Shown here: positions 1 through 10,387 of the stretch, one piece after another
Layout: the number at the start of each line of letters is the position of its first letter
How positions within the stretch are numbered: position 1 is the first letter of the stretch
Source: Topomyia yanbarensis
Lineage: Eukaryota > Arthropoda > Insecta > Diptera > Culicidae
NCBI RefSeq assembly: GCF_030247195.1
Contig: NC_080671.1
Coordinates: forward strand, 182,817,725 to 182,881,724
DNA length: 64,000 bases
Direction: 5' to 3'
Translations under genes and position numbers: made by a program
Notes under the pieces: generated by a model
Told to the model about the DNA's origin: nothing
Database searches by the model: none
The model's input: only the letters and a program-made list of their open reading frames with translations

Positions 1-1191
1 AGATGTTTGGCATCAATACGAATACGAATTCGATTTCTGAAATTTCATGGGGTCCCCCCTTTGAAAAAAAATTTGAGTTCCGGCTTATATGGGAATTTCA
101 TGTGTGACCGGACCGTTCAGTCTATATTTCCGGAACCATACAAGCGGTCCATGCGAAATTTTACAGACATCTGTGGGGATAATATAGCTATCATTTGGGA
201 CTAAGTTTGTGAAAATCGGCCCAACCATTTCCGAGAAACTGATATGAGTTTGCTAGTTATGAAAGATGGCCGCTTTTCCCGGGCACTTCCGGAACCGTCT
301 ATGGTGGTCAATGTAGTCAACGAAAGTTTGTTTGGCCGTCGGTGACCTAGAACTGCAAAGTTAAGTTATTTGAGAGACATTTTAGCGAAATTTTTACCTT
401 TTTTGCTTCCATCGGGGTATCGGTTTGAATCACAATTTGCTATGTGATCGCACGCCACAACCCGTAACTCCGGAACCGGAAGTCGGTTGGAGATAAAATT
501 TAATAGCCATTTACGGAGACGCAACATCTTTCATTTGAGACTAAGTTTGGTTGATTCGGTCTAGCCACCTCCGAGAAACCGATGTGACTGTTAGTCTGAA
601 TTTGGATACTTCCGCCGGGGCTTCCGGAACCGATGATGGTGGCCAATGTGACCAAAGAGACTTTGAATGGCTGTTAATGACCTAGTACTACAAATCGAAG
701 CAGTTGTGGTCACATTTTGGAAAAATTTTCACCATTATACATTCATTGCAGAATTCCTTAAAATCGACGTTTTCTGCGTGATCGTACTCATCACCCTGTA
801 ATTCCGGAACCGGAAGTCGGATCCATTAGAAATTCAATAGCAGCCTATGGGAACGTTGCACCTTTCATTTGGGACTAAGTTTGTAAAAATCGGTTCATCC
901 ATCTCTGAGAAAAGTGAGTGAGATTGTCTTCGCGTACACACACAGACGCACATACACACACATACATACATACACACACAGATATTTGCCGAACTCGACG
1001 AACTGAATCGAATGGTATATGTCACTCGGCCCTCCGGGCCTCCGTTAAAAAGTCGGTTTTCAGAGCAATTGCAATACCTTTCTATTGAGAAAGGCAAAAA
1101 GGTGCGAAATCGGCAAAGTCCCAAAAAGTCGATTTCTATAAAAAAAATTTTTTCGAGATAACATAAAATCTCGACGTTTCATGCATTTTAA
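1..1191 (+). repeat. Mosquito-type GAGAAAGGCAAA repeat, tandem copy 1
   Basis: First of two head-to-tail copies with a period of about 1191 bp; the motif AGATGTTTGGCATC occurs at 1 and again at 1192. The unit contains repeated phrases such as CTTCCGGAACCG and CATTTGGGACTAAGTTTG, a (CA)n tract, and a conserved end with GACGAACTGAATCGAATGG, TCACTCGGCCCTCCGGG and TATTGAGAAAGGCAAA. A 90-bp tail (about 1101-1190) joins it to copy 2. Open frames across it are small and differ between copies, so I see no coding. The family recurs at 24860, 27040 and 30608. It may extend beyond the left edge of the window. Confidence 0.85.
935..980 (+). repeat. (CA)n microsatellite in repeat copy 1
   Basis: Imperfect TACACACA/CATACA dinucleotide-tetranucleotide tract at a fixed position about 30 bp before the conserved GACGAACTGAA end of the host repeat. 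The same tract sits at the same place in copy 2 and, as TG repeats, in the inverted copy at 24976. Confidence 0.9.
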
Positions 1192-2284
1192 AGATGTTTG
1201 GCATCAAAAATACGAATTCGATTTCTGAAATTTCATGGGGTCCCCCCTTTGAAAAAAAATTTTGAGTTCCGGCTTGTATGGGAATTTCATATGTGACCGG
1301 ACGGTTTAGTCTATATTTCCGGACTCCTATAAGCGATCCGTACGAAATTTTATAGACATCTGTGGGGGTATTATAGCTATCATTTGGGACTAAGTTTGTG
1401 AAAATCGACCCAACCATTTCCGGGAAACTGATGCGAGTTCGTAAATTTTGAAAGATGGCCGCTTTTCCCGGGCACTTCCGGAACCGTCTATGGTGGTCAA
1501 TGTAGTCAACAAAAGTTTGGTTGGCCGTCGGTGACCTAGAACAGCAAATTTAAGTTGTTTGAGAGACATTTTAGCGAAATTTTTACCTTTTTTGCATTCA
1601 GCGGAGTATCGGTTTGAATCACAATTTGCTATGTGATCGCACGCCACAGCCTGTAACTCCGGATCGGGATGAAATTAAATAGCCATTTACGGGGACGCAA
1701 TACCTTTCATTTGAGACCAAGTTTAGCCGAATCGGTCTAGCCATCTCCGAGAAACCGATGTGACTGTTATTCTGAATTTAGATACTTCCGCCGGGGCTTC
1801 CGGAACCGATTATGGTGGCCAATGTGACCAAAGAGACTTTGAATGGCTGTTAATGACCTAGTACTACAAATCGAAGCAGTTGTGGTCACATTTTGGAAAA
1901 ATTTTCACCATTATACATTCATTGCAGAATTTCTTAAAATCGACATTTTCTGCGTGATCGTACTCATCACCCTGTAATTCCGGAACCGGAAGTCGGATCC
2001 ATTAGAAATTCAATAGCAGCCTATGGGAACGTTGCACCTTTCATTTGGGACTAAGTTTGTAAAAATCGGTTCATCCATCTCTGAGAAAAGTGAGTGAGAT
2101 TGTGTTCGCGTACACACACACAGACGCACATACACATACACATACACGCATACATACACACACAGACATTTGCCGAACTCGACGAACTGAATCGAATGGT
2201 ATATGTCACTCGGCCCTCCGGGCCTCCGTTAAAAAGTCGGTTTTCAGAGCAATTGCAATACCTTTCTATTGAGAAAGGCAAAAA
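1192..2284 (+). repeat. Mosquito-type GAGAAAGGCAAA repeat, tandem copy 2
   Basis: Nearly identical to 1-1100, ending at GAGAAAGGCAAAAA. The differences are scattered substitutions plus a deletion of about 17 bp around 1662, where copy 1 reads CCGGAACCGGAAGTCGG and copy 2 reads CCGGATCGGG. The high identity suggests a recent tandem duplication or an unequal exchange. Confidence 0.85.
2111..2164 (+). repeat. (CA)n microsatellite in repeat copy 2
   Basis: CA/CATA tract equivalent to 935-980 but with a different repeat number, as expected from slippage since the duplication. Confidence 0.9.
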
Positions 2285-2659
2285 TAATAATTCCAAACAA
2301 GCGTGTTTTCAAATTGATGTGAAAATGATATAGAATAAATTCAATAGTAGATTGAGCATTGGCAAAATCAAATTCTTACATTGGCGATCCTGCCGGTTAT
2401 TGTTAAAAGAATCCAGTTAGAATCCCCCACGCGGTTAAATCAAGTAAGGAAAGAGTGAAAGCGTGTAAACTGAAAGGCTTCCCAAAAACTATATGGCAAC
2501 TCGAAAGAAAAAAGAATTGTGAAAGCGTGTAAACCACGTGCCTTTTCATACTAGCAAAATTGCTGCTTGGTCGCCTGTCATGAAAAATGGCTGCTTTGTA
2601 GCCTGCAAAGAAAAAACTCAGCAGCCGCATGCATATATTATATTTCGCAAAAATCGCCT

Positions 2660-3673
2660 TAAGGGACATCCATATACCACGTGGACAATTTAGAAAAGGG
2701 TAGAGGTCACGAGAAAGTCCATGCTTGTCCATTGGGATGGGGGTGGGGGTATGGGTAATGTCCACGTCGTCATATTTTTGTCTTTTATATAAATGAAACA
2801 AATTTGTATTGTCATTGGTGTGAGCGGTTATATTCAATTTTTTTCAAGATTTTTAAATAGTCCAAGTGCTTATAACAGCATAGTATATGCGTGTGCATCA
2901 CGTGTGAAAATTGAAAACATGTATGAAGACCATCATCGGAAAAATCATAAGAACTCGCACGAAAAAGAATCAGAATTTTTTATCTAGGGTAACTGCTCCC
3001 TAATTCATCTTAGCACCTCTATTCATCTCACCCATTTGAACACATTAGTTAGAGCAGTATCTGCTATCTCTATTCAACGCATTAGCTCAAATGGTAGGAT
3101 GAATAAGGGTACGTTGTGCTCGACTTTTCGCTTCGCTCAAACGCGAGTATTTTACATTTCCCAGGAAAATTTTTTAAACTGTACTGCTTCTTAGGAACGA
3201 AGCAAAGATGATGATACCTATTTAAGCGCAATCCACTAACTCTAAGTCGAGTTATCAACGAAATAGTGTGATATCCTGTTTAATGAGATGAATAAGGGCT
3301 CGTCTACCCTAAATCACTTGATGCAATCATCTGTAACATGGTCTAATCACATCAATTTTGGATTTCATAGCTAGAGGTTGAAACCAACGAACCAATTCAA
3401 GAATTCAAAGGTTATTTGTGATGAATCTTTGAAATGTAAATATAAAATATCATAAGTCGTTGAGATTTGAACGATTTTCATAAGGTTTGCTTCATATTAG
3501 TCTTCCACATGGGAAAATTTTCTAAATCCTATTTTTATGAAACTACCCATTTTTTTGAAAGTCCACATGGACACCGTAGGGAGGGGTAGGGGTTTATGAA
3601 TCGTCCACACTTGTCCACGAGGGGGTCAGAAAAGAGGGGTTTTTTGTCCACGTGGTAAATAAACGGCCCCTTA
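2660..3673. mobile_element. TIR DNA element with CCACGTGGACA ends
   Basis: About 28-bp terminal inverted repeats. The left end reads AAGGGACATCC then ACCACGTGGACA (2661-2687); the right end, reversed, reads AAGGGGCCGTTT then ACCACGTGGACA (3645-3672). Both are bordered by TA, which fits a TA target duplication. Subterminal zones on both sides are G-rich and repeat GTCCA/TGGAC motifs. No transposase frame is visible, so this is a non-autonomous element of about 1 kb. It is split by the MITE at 2995-3311. Confidence 0.75.
2995..3311. mobile_element. 317-bp TIR MITE nested in the 2660-3673 element
   Basis: The left end is TAGGGTAACTGCTCCCTAAT followed by TCATCT; the right end, reversed, is TAGGGTAGACGAGCCCTTAT followed by TCATCT. 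The TIR is about 25 bp with few mismatches and TA at each border. The interior holds repeated ATTCATC/GATGAATA motifs. No coding capacity. It lies entirely inside another TIR element, so it inserted later. Confidence 0.75.
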
Positions 3674-6600
3674 CAGTTCGGGACAACCACATTATATTTA
3701 AATCACAAAACAAATAGTTTTCCTTTTGTTCTAACATAATAACATCGCATAATTGCATATACTCAATCGTAAGACTAAAACAAAATGGCCGCCAGCATAA
3801 AATATTACCGCTACAAAGCTTGGCATGGCAGATCGGGACGATCGCATTGTATTCAGCTAAATGCCTTGAGCAACGGGATTTTTTTGAGTCATTAATGCAT
3901 TGCTCGTATACGCACACCAGCGTCAGCAACGACGAGCCAAAGGGCTCGCAGCAACCTCGACCGGCCATCTTTTTGCTTACGATCGCCTCACAGGTAAGAC
4001 GTGCTCCTGTTGCTCTCATTTAAGTGTAACACCGTGATGGGATATTTTCAAGCAATGCAATCAAATTCTCAAATTTTGGTCTACGTGGTTGATGAATGGC
4101 TTCTTGTCTCTCTGGTCGTGACAATTTGGTGTATAAAGTGCTACCCAGCGGTGAAAACACGACCCATGGGCTTTTCCCATGTAAATTATCAAAAACGGTT
4201 CACCAGAAGTTGCCATCTTGGTTTTCAGAATTGCGTCCAAAATCGATCTCTGGTATCTACTCGTAAAGCCTGTTCCGAAAATACCCATATTGATTAGGTT
4301 AGAGAGAATTAAGCATTTGCCACAAAAATAGGGTAAAATAAATAAAAACAATTGTGGCGAACGTTTCAGTGGCATTCAATTTTTGAACCACAATATAAAA
4401 TTAATTCACGTCGTAAATATTCTATGGGCATACTTTTTCGATCGATCTGCTTCTTTCTATAACACTCAGCAAATGATCAAAAAACTTTTAAGCAGGTTTT
4501 CACTTGTTCAACAAATATTTTGGTTGTAGTACAGAACCTACGAATCAATTGTCGACAACCGACCAGTGACGGCAACCGACCAGTTTCCCCTACCTACTAC
4601 GAAACTATATGAAATGAAACAACGAGAAAAATGTTAGCTATTCGTTAGGTGTAAAATTTTTGTAACAAATAATTCAAAATTATTTAAAGCCATATTTAAA
4701 TGTTTTTGAAACCAAATTGTTTGTTAGAAATTCAGAGTTTGGTAAATAATGTCTTTGATGCGGTTGGCCAACACGAATCGGTGCCGAAGTGGATCATGTG
4801 TGGCCTCAATAATACTGTACAAAGATAATGTGGTCAATCGATAAAACTGATTCAAAACCTTTATAATAATTTTTAAAGCATGTAGAAAATCACAACTAAA
4901 ATAAGATTGAAACTTCATGAATCCACTACTAAAACTCGAAAGTATTTTCAAAATAGCATTGCAACTATTGCGCTTTTTATCTGTTTTCCGCTAAACAACT
5001 TCAAGGTACCGAAGAGGGGCAGTAAAGCAGTTTTTGCATGTCGCTAAATATTGTATTTAAACACTAAAGTGTGTTTTTAACTACGCAAGAGACCTCAATA
5101 TATTTTACATTCTCGTGTTCGATGATTTTTTTAAGACGGGTCAGAAAACGTAGAAAAACATCTATGGTCCCTTAAGTGATTGGTATACATCAGCAACATT
5201 GAACGTATTATTGTTTGAATTATTTTCCAACAGCAAATATACTGTTTGTTTAGGCTTAGGTGCTTTTCTGATCTAACAGGTAGGGTGATAGTAGAAACAA
5301 GGAGAAAATCTGCTCATTACCTTATATTTTCATAAAAATATACAGGCTTTTTCCAACGTCAACGAAATAAGCAGATTGGAAGCTACACCATTAATTTTGT
5401 TCTACCGACTCTCACTTTTTCCGCAACTTTTTACCAAGTTTTATGCAGCCGAGCTAACCAAGATCTCAGTACAAGTGACGTTTGTTTTGCTGAAACTCGG
5501 AAAATATATTACTGAAAATCAGTAAATTGAAGCCACGTTGCTGAACTATCAATTGAAAAAATTAACTGACCGTTCAGCTGTGCGGAAAACACCGAACTGA
5601 AGATGAGATATTCAACTTTTGAATCTTCAAAAGCGCGAACAATTTTGAAGAAACTACTTACCACCGAATAAAAATTAAATTATAAATGCTAATAACAGTT
5701 TTGGTTTCATCTCAATTAATGCCTGAAGCATTGAGACGAGTACATATAGACCTTTTTAGTAGACCCAACACGAAAAGCACTCAAATAGCTATATAATTAA
5801 CTGCAGGAAGCTAAAAAAAATGCATTTAAAGAATAGTCCATAAAGGAAGAGTATTCTGATTGCAATTGAAAAGCGAGATAGTGAACTTGTTCTTTGTTTA
5901 TTGTCTTATTTTCAGAGTGCGCAACTAGTGTTTAGGATAAGCAATTTATTAACTAAAATGTACATAAGATGCGCATAAGTTGCCCAGGCCGAAAATAGGA
6001 AAAAACGACAGGCGCAAGTCCAATCAGTTTCTAAACTACTCACTCGACTGACACGCAGAAGTGAAACTTTTTCGCCAGCAATTCAATACTAGCGCATGCC
6101 AAATAACTGGTGCATTGGTATGTGTACTTTAAAAGTCTCTTTCCTCTCGATGCCGTTTGTTGACCAAATCTCCGGCCCTCACCGTACGATGGATTGTTGA
6201 GCTGTCTGATGTGATGATCTCTCTCTCGCGCAACATAATCAAGCTTTGTTTATGTTGCACACTGGTGTCACAGCGCGTCGCTTTACTCTCCCGCAACAAA
6301 AAGTCATCAAAATACCGATGAGTTGCTGGTGGATTTTAGAACGTGCCTAGTAAGACGGAACGGAAAACGACTTCAACACTTCCTCGGATCTAGCGTTGGA
6401 AATTGGTCTGGGTTTGTGTTTGCTGCAAACAAACATTATTAAGGTGCTTTATTTTCTTCGGCCTTTTGCATCATCCGCATCATGATCGTTAGCTGGCCAA
6501 AGCGATTGTTACTTTGTTTTTGTTTTTCTCTCGTGTTTTTTGAGTATCAGGTTTCTTTTTGTGTACCACTTCGCACCTAAATGATGTGGGACCACTGGAG

Positions 6601-7059
6601 TGGTGTATCGGAGGTGTGCAAACGAAGCGGATGAACAGGTTGGACTTTTCGGGAATAATGCAAAGTTTCAGTTCGCCGAAAAGAACGTGATGCACATGTT
6701 GATTGTTGATTTGCCGAAATGTGGATCGTCAATCAGACGATATGAGTGTAATAAAACCATAACATGCCATGAAATTTGAGATGGTTTTCTTACATTTGGA
6801 AGAAGTGTATTCAACCGTTCCGATTCCTCCGGGTCATATACAACTGCTACAAGAAATCAACTGTAAGAATTACTGTATCAAATTAGACTTACTAAGTTTT
6901 GGTAAAAAGTTGTATAAGTACATATTCGTTTTTTTAACAATTTTTTCATATTCGACATTTTTTTATCAAATGAAATGGTTTCGATATCCATTGAATACTA
7001 TACAAGTTTGGTTTTTGCGAAGGTTGTTCTACAGGTTGCGAACTTCTACTGGAATAACA
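3674..7059. other. Unclassified A+T-rich DNA
   Basis: No gene recognised. A lone TAGGGTGATAG end-like motif lies at about 5281, followed by sequence resembling DNA-element ends elsewhere in the window, but no partner was found. About 5430-5600 has repeated CTGAA/TTCAG phrases typical of decayed repeats. About 6000-6680 is richer in CG and could be regulatory or untranslated sequence, but nothing decisive is visible. Short open frames here lack recognisable domains. Confidence 0.4.
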
Positions 7060-7500
7060 CCCCTAATAAAATGAATAAATTACATAAAATCGACAAAACA
7101 AAGGAAAATAAAAAAAATAAGAAGGAAATTGATGAAAAGTTATCAAATTCATATAATGAGTAGGATTATTAATATAAATCTAATTAATAGAATAAATAAA
7201 TCAGGCTAGTTCAGGTCATTAAGTGAAAAATTGGACAATTTAAAACAATAATAAAATTAATAAAATAAATTAAACTGATTCAAACTAACAAATAGGATGA
7301 AATGAGTAAAAGAATTACTGAACAAATTCAATAAAATGAATATAACTAAGGAACTGCATAAAATGTATGAACCGGAAGAAATTAAGAAAGAGAATAGAAT
7401 GAATAAAATCATTGAAATAATTAAATTGCGTAAAATAAATAAAAAAAAAACAAAATAAATAAAATAAATAAAACAAATGAAATAAATAAAATAAATAAAA
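7060..7500 (+). repeat. A-rich AAATAAAT low-complexity tract
   Basis: Strongly A-biased plus strand dominated by AAAATAAAT units, purest at 7435-7500. It could be a degenerated microsatellite or an expanded LINE/SINE poly-A tail. Confidence 0.8.
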
Positions 7501-7799
7501 TATTTTCCCGAGAACCAGGGCTGTAGAGAAAAGCTACGGACCCAGGGGGTCCACCATAAGGGCCCCCTCCATCATTGTAGATTTTTCGAACACAGAAACG
7601 ATTAAGTCCGAAATCTATTGATAAGATAATTCTCTGCTTTTATGTATGGTGCAAATAAGCTTTTGTAGCAGAACTGTAGTAAAATACACTAAGTACTGTA
7701 AATTCAAATGATTTTTTTTGGTTTGTTCTCTGTCCACACTGAGTGCCTAGCACCTATCAGGTGTTTCCACAACTAGATATTGGTATTCAATACATGGAC

Positions 7800-7940
7800 C
7801 GGAACCAACGGTTCCCTTGTGAAGGAAATCGTGACACAGAGTTTTCACCTCAGAAAATCTCATCGACCTCGGCTGGGATTAAACCCAGACTCACTGGGCT
7901 AAGTGGCAGTCACGCTTATCGCTCATCTACCAGCGCAGTC
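7800..7940 (-). mobile_element. tRNA-derived SINE, family A copy 1
   Basis: Read on the minus strand it starts near 7940 with GACTGCGCTGGTAGATGAGC (box-A-like, about 7919-7931). About 45 bases further on it has GGTTTAATCCC, a box B (about 7874-7885), which is tRNA promoter spacing. It shares its non-tRNA part (TGAGATTTTCTGAGGTG) with the copy at 25609-25741. It is too diverged to fold as a functional tRNA. Confidence 0.65.
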
Positions 7941-8097
7941 TATGATCAAAATTTGGACAAACAAGGATGCATGTAAATTGCTTAATTTATTTTATTAAAC
8001 AAGCATTTTTTCCATAAGTTCAATTAGTATAAAATACAGAAAAATATTCAGTTAAGCCTTCGGTTAAGCGTCGTTTAACTACTGTCATCAAATTCTA

Positions 8098-8890
8098 CAC
8101 AGCCACCTCGTCCACTTTGTTCGTCACAACCAGTTTACTTAAACAGCTTTGGGTCTTCCTCAGGTTCCGCTTGACAATGGAGTAATAGTCCTTGATTGAG
8201 TCGTGCCCTAGTGTGCAGGGTGGGTTCTTGTCCACCAAAAGTCCTTTTTCCGTACTGCACAGTGTTTTAAAACGTCGTTTTCATGCTCAAAATTAATAGC
8301 GTCTAAACCGTTAACTTTAGAAGTAGGTATAGTTTGTTCGGAGAAGTTGTTGTCCTTATGATTGCGCATCCACAAGAGTATATCGTTCAGTGATTAATTC
8401 ACCTATAAGTGATATTCGAAATTTATCACTGAACGATATACTCTTGTGGATGCGCAATCATAAGGGCAACAACTTCTCCGAACAAACTATACCTACTTCT
8501 AAAGTTAACAGTTTAGACGCTATCAATTTTGAGCACGAAAATGACGTTTTAAAGCGCTGTGTGTTGGCAGGATTCATAATCCAATTAAAATAGCATAGAA
8601 CGATCATGTTGCTTCATGAAAGGTAGCAAATGTTTTTCTTGCACTCTTTTATGTAAATTTCCTGGTTGAAGGCCTCGGCTACAATGAAATTGTCACTTTT
8701 CAAACCACAGATAGAGAGCCTGCCTAATCAGATATTTCTGTGTAAACTTCGACAGCTTCAAGTGCTTGAAAATATCGGCCACTTTTCCCTACCGGTTGGT
8801 ATTACGCTGGTGGCAGTTGATTTGGCTATTTTTAAAGATTTCGCTTGTTTGGACGGCACATTTGTAACTGAAGAGCAAATCTCAAAAAAG
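8098..8890 (-). pseudogene. Tc1/mariner-type transposase relic (minus strand)
   Basis: Reading down the minus strand, blocks typical of IS630-Tc1-mariner transposases appear in order but in shifted frames: GKVADIF and KLSKFTQKYLIRQAL (about 8790-8720), then CGLKSDNF and NQEIYIKEC (about 8715-8635), then LPFMKQHDRSMLF (about 8627-8589, the region before the second catalytic Asp), then after an interruption DKNPPCT and DYYSIVKRNLRKT (about 8230-8150), the block after the last acidic residue, and KVDEVAV before a stop at about 8098. Several stops and frameshifts make it non-functional. The palindrome at 8258-8561 interrupts it between the last two blocks. The exact subfamily is not determined. 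Confidence 0.7.
8258..8561. repeat. Long palindrome, 136-bp arms
   Basis: The left arm 8258-8393 and right arm 8426-8561 are inverted copies differing at only a handful of positions, with a 32-bp spacer. A transcript would form a long hairpin. It lies inside the transposase relic. The arm has an open frame in one orientation (LNDILLWMRNHKGNNFSEQT and on), which I do not recognise. Confidence 0.9.
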
Positions 8891-9253
8891 GCATCTTTCT
8901 GAACGCAAGCAAATAGGGGTTTTTCCGGTTGCCAGCCTCTGAAAATACAGTATCTCGTTTGCTCGAAAGTGTAGCTGATTTTCTTCGGTTTCTGAGAAAA
9001 CTGATTTTTTTGAGTTCCTCATTTATATATTTGATACAGCATTATTAAAAAAACTCACAATTACAACCTTGTGCAAATTACAATAGCAAAATAGAAACGC
9101 AATAAATTAAAAAAAAATGGGTGGGTAATGTCAGAGACATAACCGGAGTGAAGTAGAATACACTTAGAATTATTTATATGGATATGTAGGTTATCAACGG
9201 GATTTTGCGGAAAAGGGAAAGCCTTCTAATTAATTCTTCATTAAAATAATGGT
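8891..9253. other. Unclassified A+T-rich DNA
   Basis: I see no gene. It separates the transposase relic from the histone-like region and includes a purine-rich stretch (GAAGAATTAATTAGAAGG on the minus strand, about 9220-9240) just downstream of the minus-strand stem-loop. That could be a histone downstream element. Confidence 0.35.
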
Positions 9254-9269
9254 GGTCCTGAAAAGGACC
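9254..9269 (-). terminator. Histone mRNA 3' stem-loop (minus strand)
   Basis: The minus strand reads GGTCCTTTTCAGGACC: a 6-bp stem GGTCCT/AGGACC with loop TTTC. This fits the metazoan replication-dependent histone stem-loop bound by SLBP. An A-rich flank precedes it, and a purine-rich stretch where U7 snRNP would bind lies about 15-30 bases downstream. Confidence 0.85.
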
Positions 9270-9600
9270 GTTTATGTTCGCTTTGGCGAATGATGCGCTG
9301 GATTCGATTCTCGTTGGATGCTGCTGACTTCTGCTCTCTATTTCCGGATTGAACTGTTGTCCATGGGTGCGATACTGACATGATTGGTGTAGCTGTAGCG
9401 TTATAAACCGTTTATGATTTCTTTCTGCATCGTATGGTGAAAATATTAAATTGCTGGATCAATAAAAGAAAGATGGCGCTTGGAAATTTTCAAATGATTG
9501 GTTATGATAATTATGGTTAGGAAATTAAAATAAAAAAAAATTAAAATTGGGAATTGTTTTCCATCGTCAACTAGTATTCTTCTTTTCAAATCTGCAACAT
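9270..9600 (-). pseudogene. Possible decayed histone H4 upstream of the minus-strand stem-loop
   Basis: Position and orientation are those of H4 in the usual divergent H4-H3 pair: stem-loop at 9254, about 330 bp of space, then the H3-like sequence on the other strand. Sequence support is weak. On the minus strand about 9400-9340, the pieces CTACACCAATCATG and CCATGGACAAC resemble the H4 codons around TYTEHA and AMD, with a following MDNSSIRK against MDVVYALK. No full frame survives. The assignment is an inference from layout. Confidence 0.25.
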
Positions 9601-9669
9601 TCTTTGAAAATATTGTTGAAATTTTATTGATGAAACGCTGAAAATGCGTTTGGCAACACTGCCCACTAA

Positions 9670-9858
9670 ATGGATGGTGGGGGAAAGACGCGTATTCGTT
9701 TAGGTTATGCTAGTTTAGTAGCAGAAAGGAATGAAAAAGTGCATGGCACGAAAACGAGCGAGCAAGAGAGTGATAGTAGTGCGTATTCGCGCGTAAATAT
9801 TGGTCGGTCGGTTTTCTCATCATTCGTTGTACACCAGAATAGCAGTAATTTCCGCGCT
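9670..9858 (+). promoter_or_regulatory. Probable former H3/H4 promoter region (now also open frame)
   Basis: Lies between the H3-like frame and the inferred divergent H4. It includes a GA-rich stretch (ACGAGCGAGCAAGAGAGTG, about 9753-9772), reminiscent of the GA repeats of insect H3-H4 promoters, an A/T box (GTAAATATTGG, about 9791-9801) and an initiator-like TCATTCG downstream. Regulatory assignment is inferred from position; in the alternative view it codes residues 1-63 of the 115-residue frame. Confidence 0.35.
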
Positions 9859-10017
9859 ATATCCCGTACCAAACAGACCGTCCGCAAGCAGACAGCAACG
9901 AAAACCATCCGCGAAAGTACCTCAACCGCTGGTGACGTTGAGGAGCCAAATGCTACGGAACAGGAAGTGAGAAATTCGCCGCTATCGGAAGTGAACGATA
10001 TTTTCGTCCCACGATAA
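9859..10017 (+). pseudogene. Histone H3 tail-like sequence, start codon changed
   Basis: From 9865 the frame reads RTKQTVRK, then QTATKTIRESTSTAGDVEEP, then NSPLSEV. This lines up with the H3 tail ([30 protein letters not shown], ALREI) with about ten residues missing after RTKQT.RK. The codon where H3 has ATG is ATA (9859-9861). Several Lys positions of the tail are Glu here, and the frame stops at TAA (10015) before the histone fold. The open frame extends upstream without a stop to an ATG at 9670, giving a potential 115-residue product with the H3-like part at residues 65-115. A perfect histone stem-loop follows 12 bases after the stop. Either a decayed H3 gene or a short, fast-evolving histone-tail gene. 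Confidence 0.6.
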
Positions 10018-10028
10018 AACAAACCAAT

Positions 10029-10044
10029 GGTCCTTTTCAGGACC
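10029..10044 (+). terminator. Histone mRNA 3' stem-loop (plus strand)
   Basis: GGTCCTTTTCAGGACC is a perfect 6-bp stem with loop TTTC, preceded by AAACCAAT and followed by AATAAATT. GCAAGAATT about 15 bases downstream resembles a U7 snRNP target. It is correctly placed 12 bases after the stop of the H3-like frame. Confidence 0.88.
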
Positions 10045-10371
10045 AATAAATTATATTGCAAGAATTTTTAATTGAAACTCCAGATCACTTCGGTTGTCAG
10101 ACTTTACATGCTCGTCTTTTTTATTGGAACTGAAAAGTGCATAATCTGTTTGCCTATGAGAAAAATCCGCTAATTATTATCACAATTTGAATTATTGATC
10201 ATCGTTGAAATCAGTTCGCTTGTCGCCGGCGACCCGCTTCGTTAGTTCCTGGAAGGAATACTTTCCGTTAGCAGCAGCAAACAAATGCGCTCTCAAAATT
10301 GCCTCCATCACTAGACGTGTACAGAAGTCGCATGGTTTTTGCAAAGAATCGGCGATATAATCACAACAAAC

Positions 10372-10387
10372 GGTCCTTATTAGGACC
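10372..10387 (+). terminator. Third histone-type 3' stem-loop (plus strand)
   Basis: GGTCCTTATTAGGACC has the same stem with loop TATT. It is flanked by ACAAAC upstream and ACAAAATCG downstream as in real histone messages, with CAGAAGAATT 12 bases further on. The 327 bp between stems 2 and 3 could once have held a short histone gene, but I could not recognise one. Confidence 0.75.

Noticed and set aside
2403..2837. 144-codon minus-strand open frame
   Set aside because: Crosses the boundary of the 2660-3673 TIR element and shows no domain.
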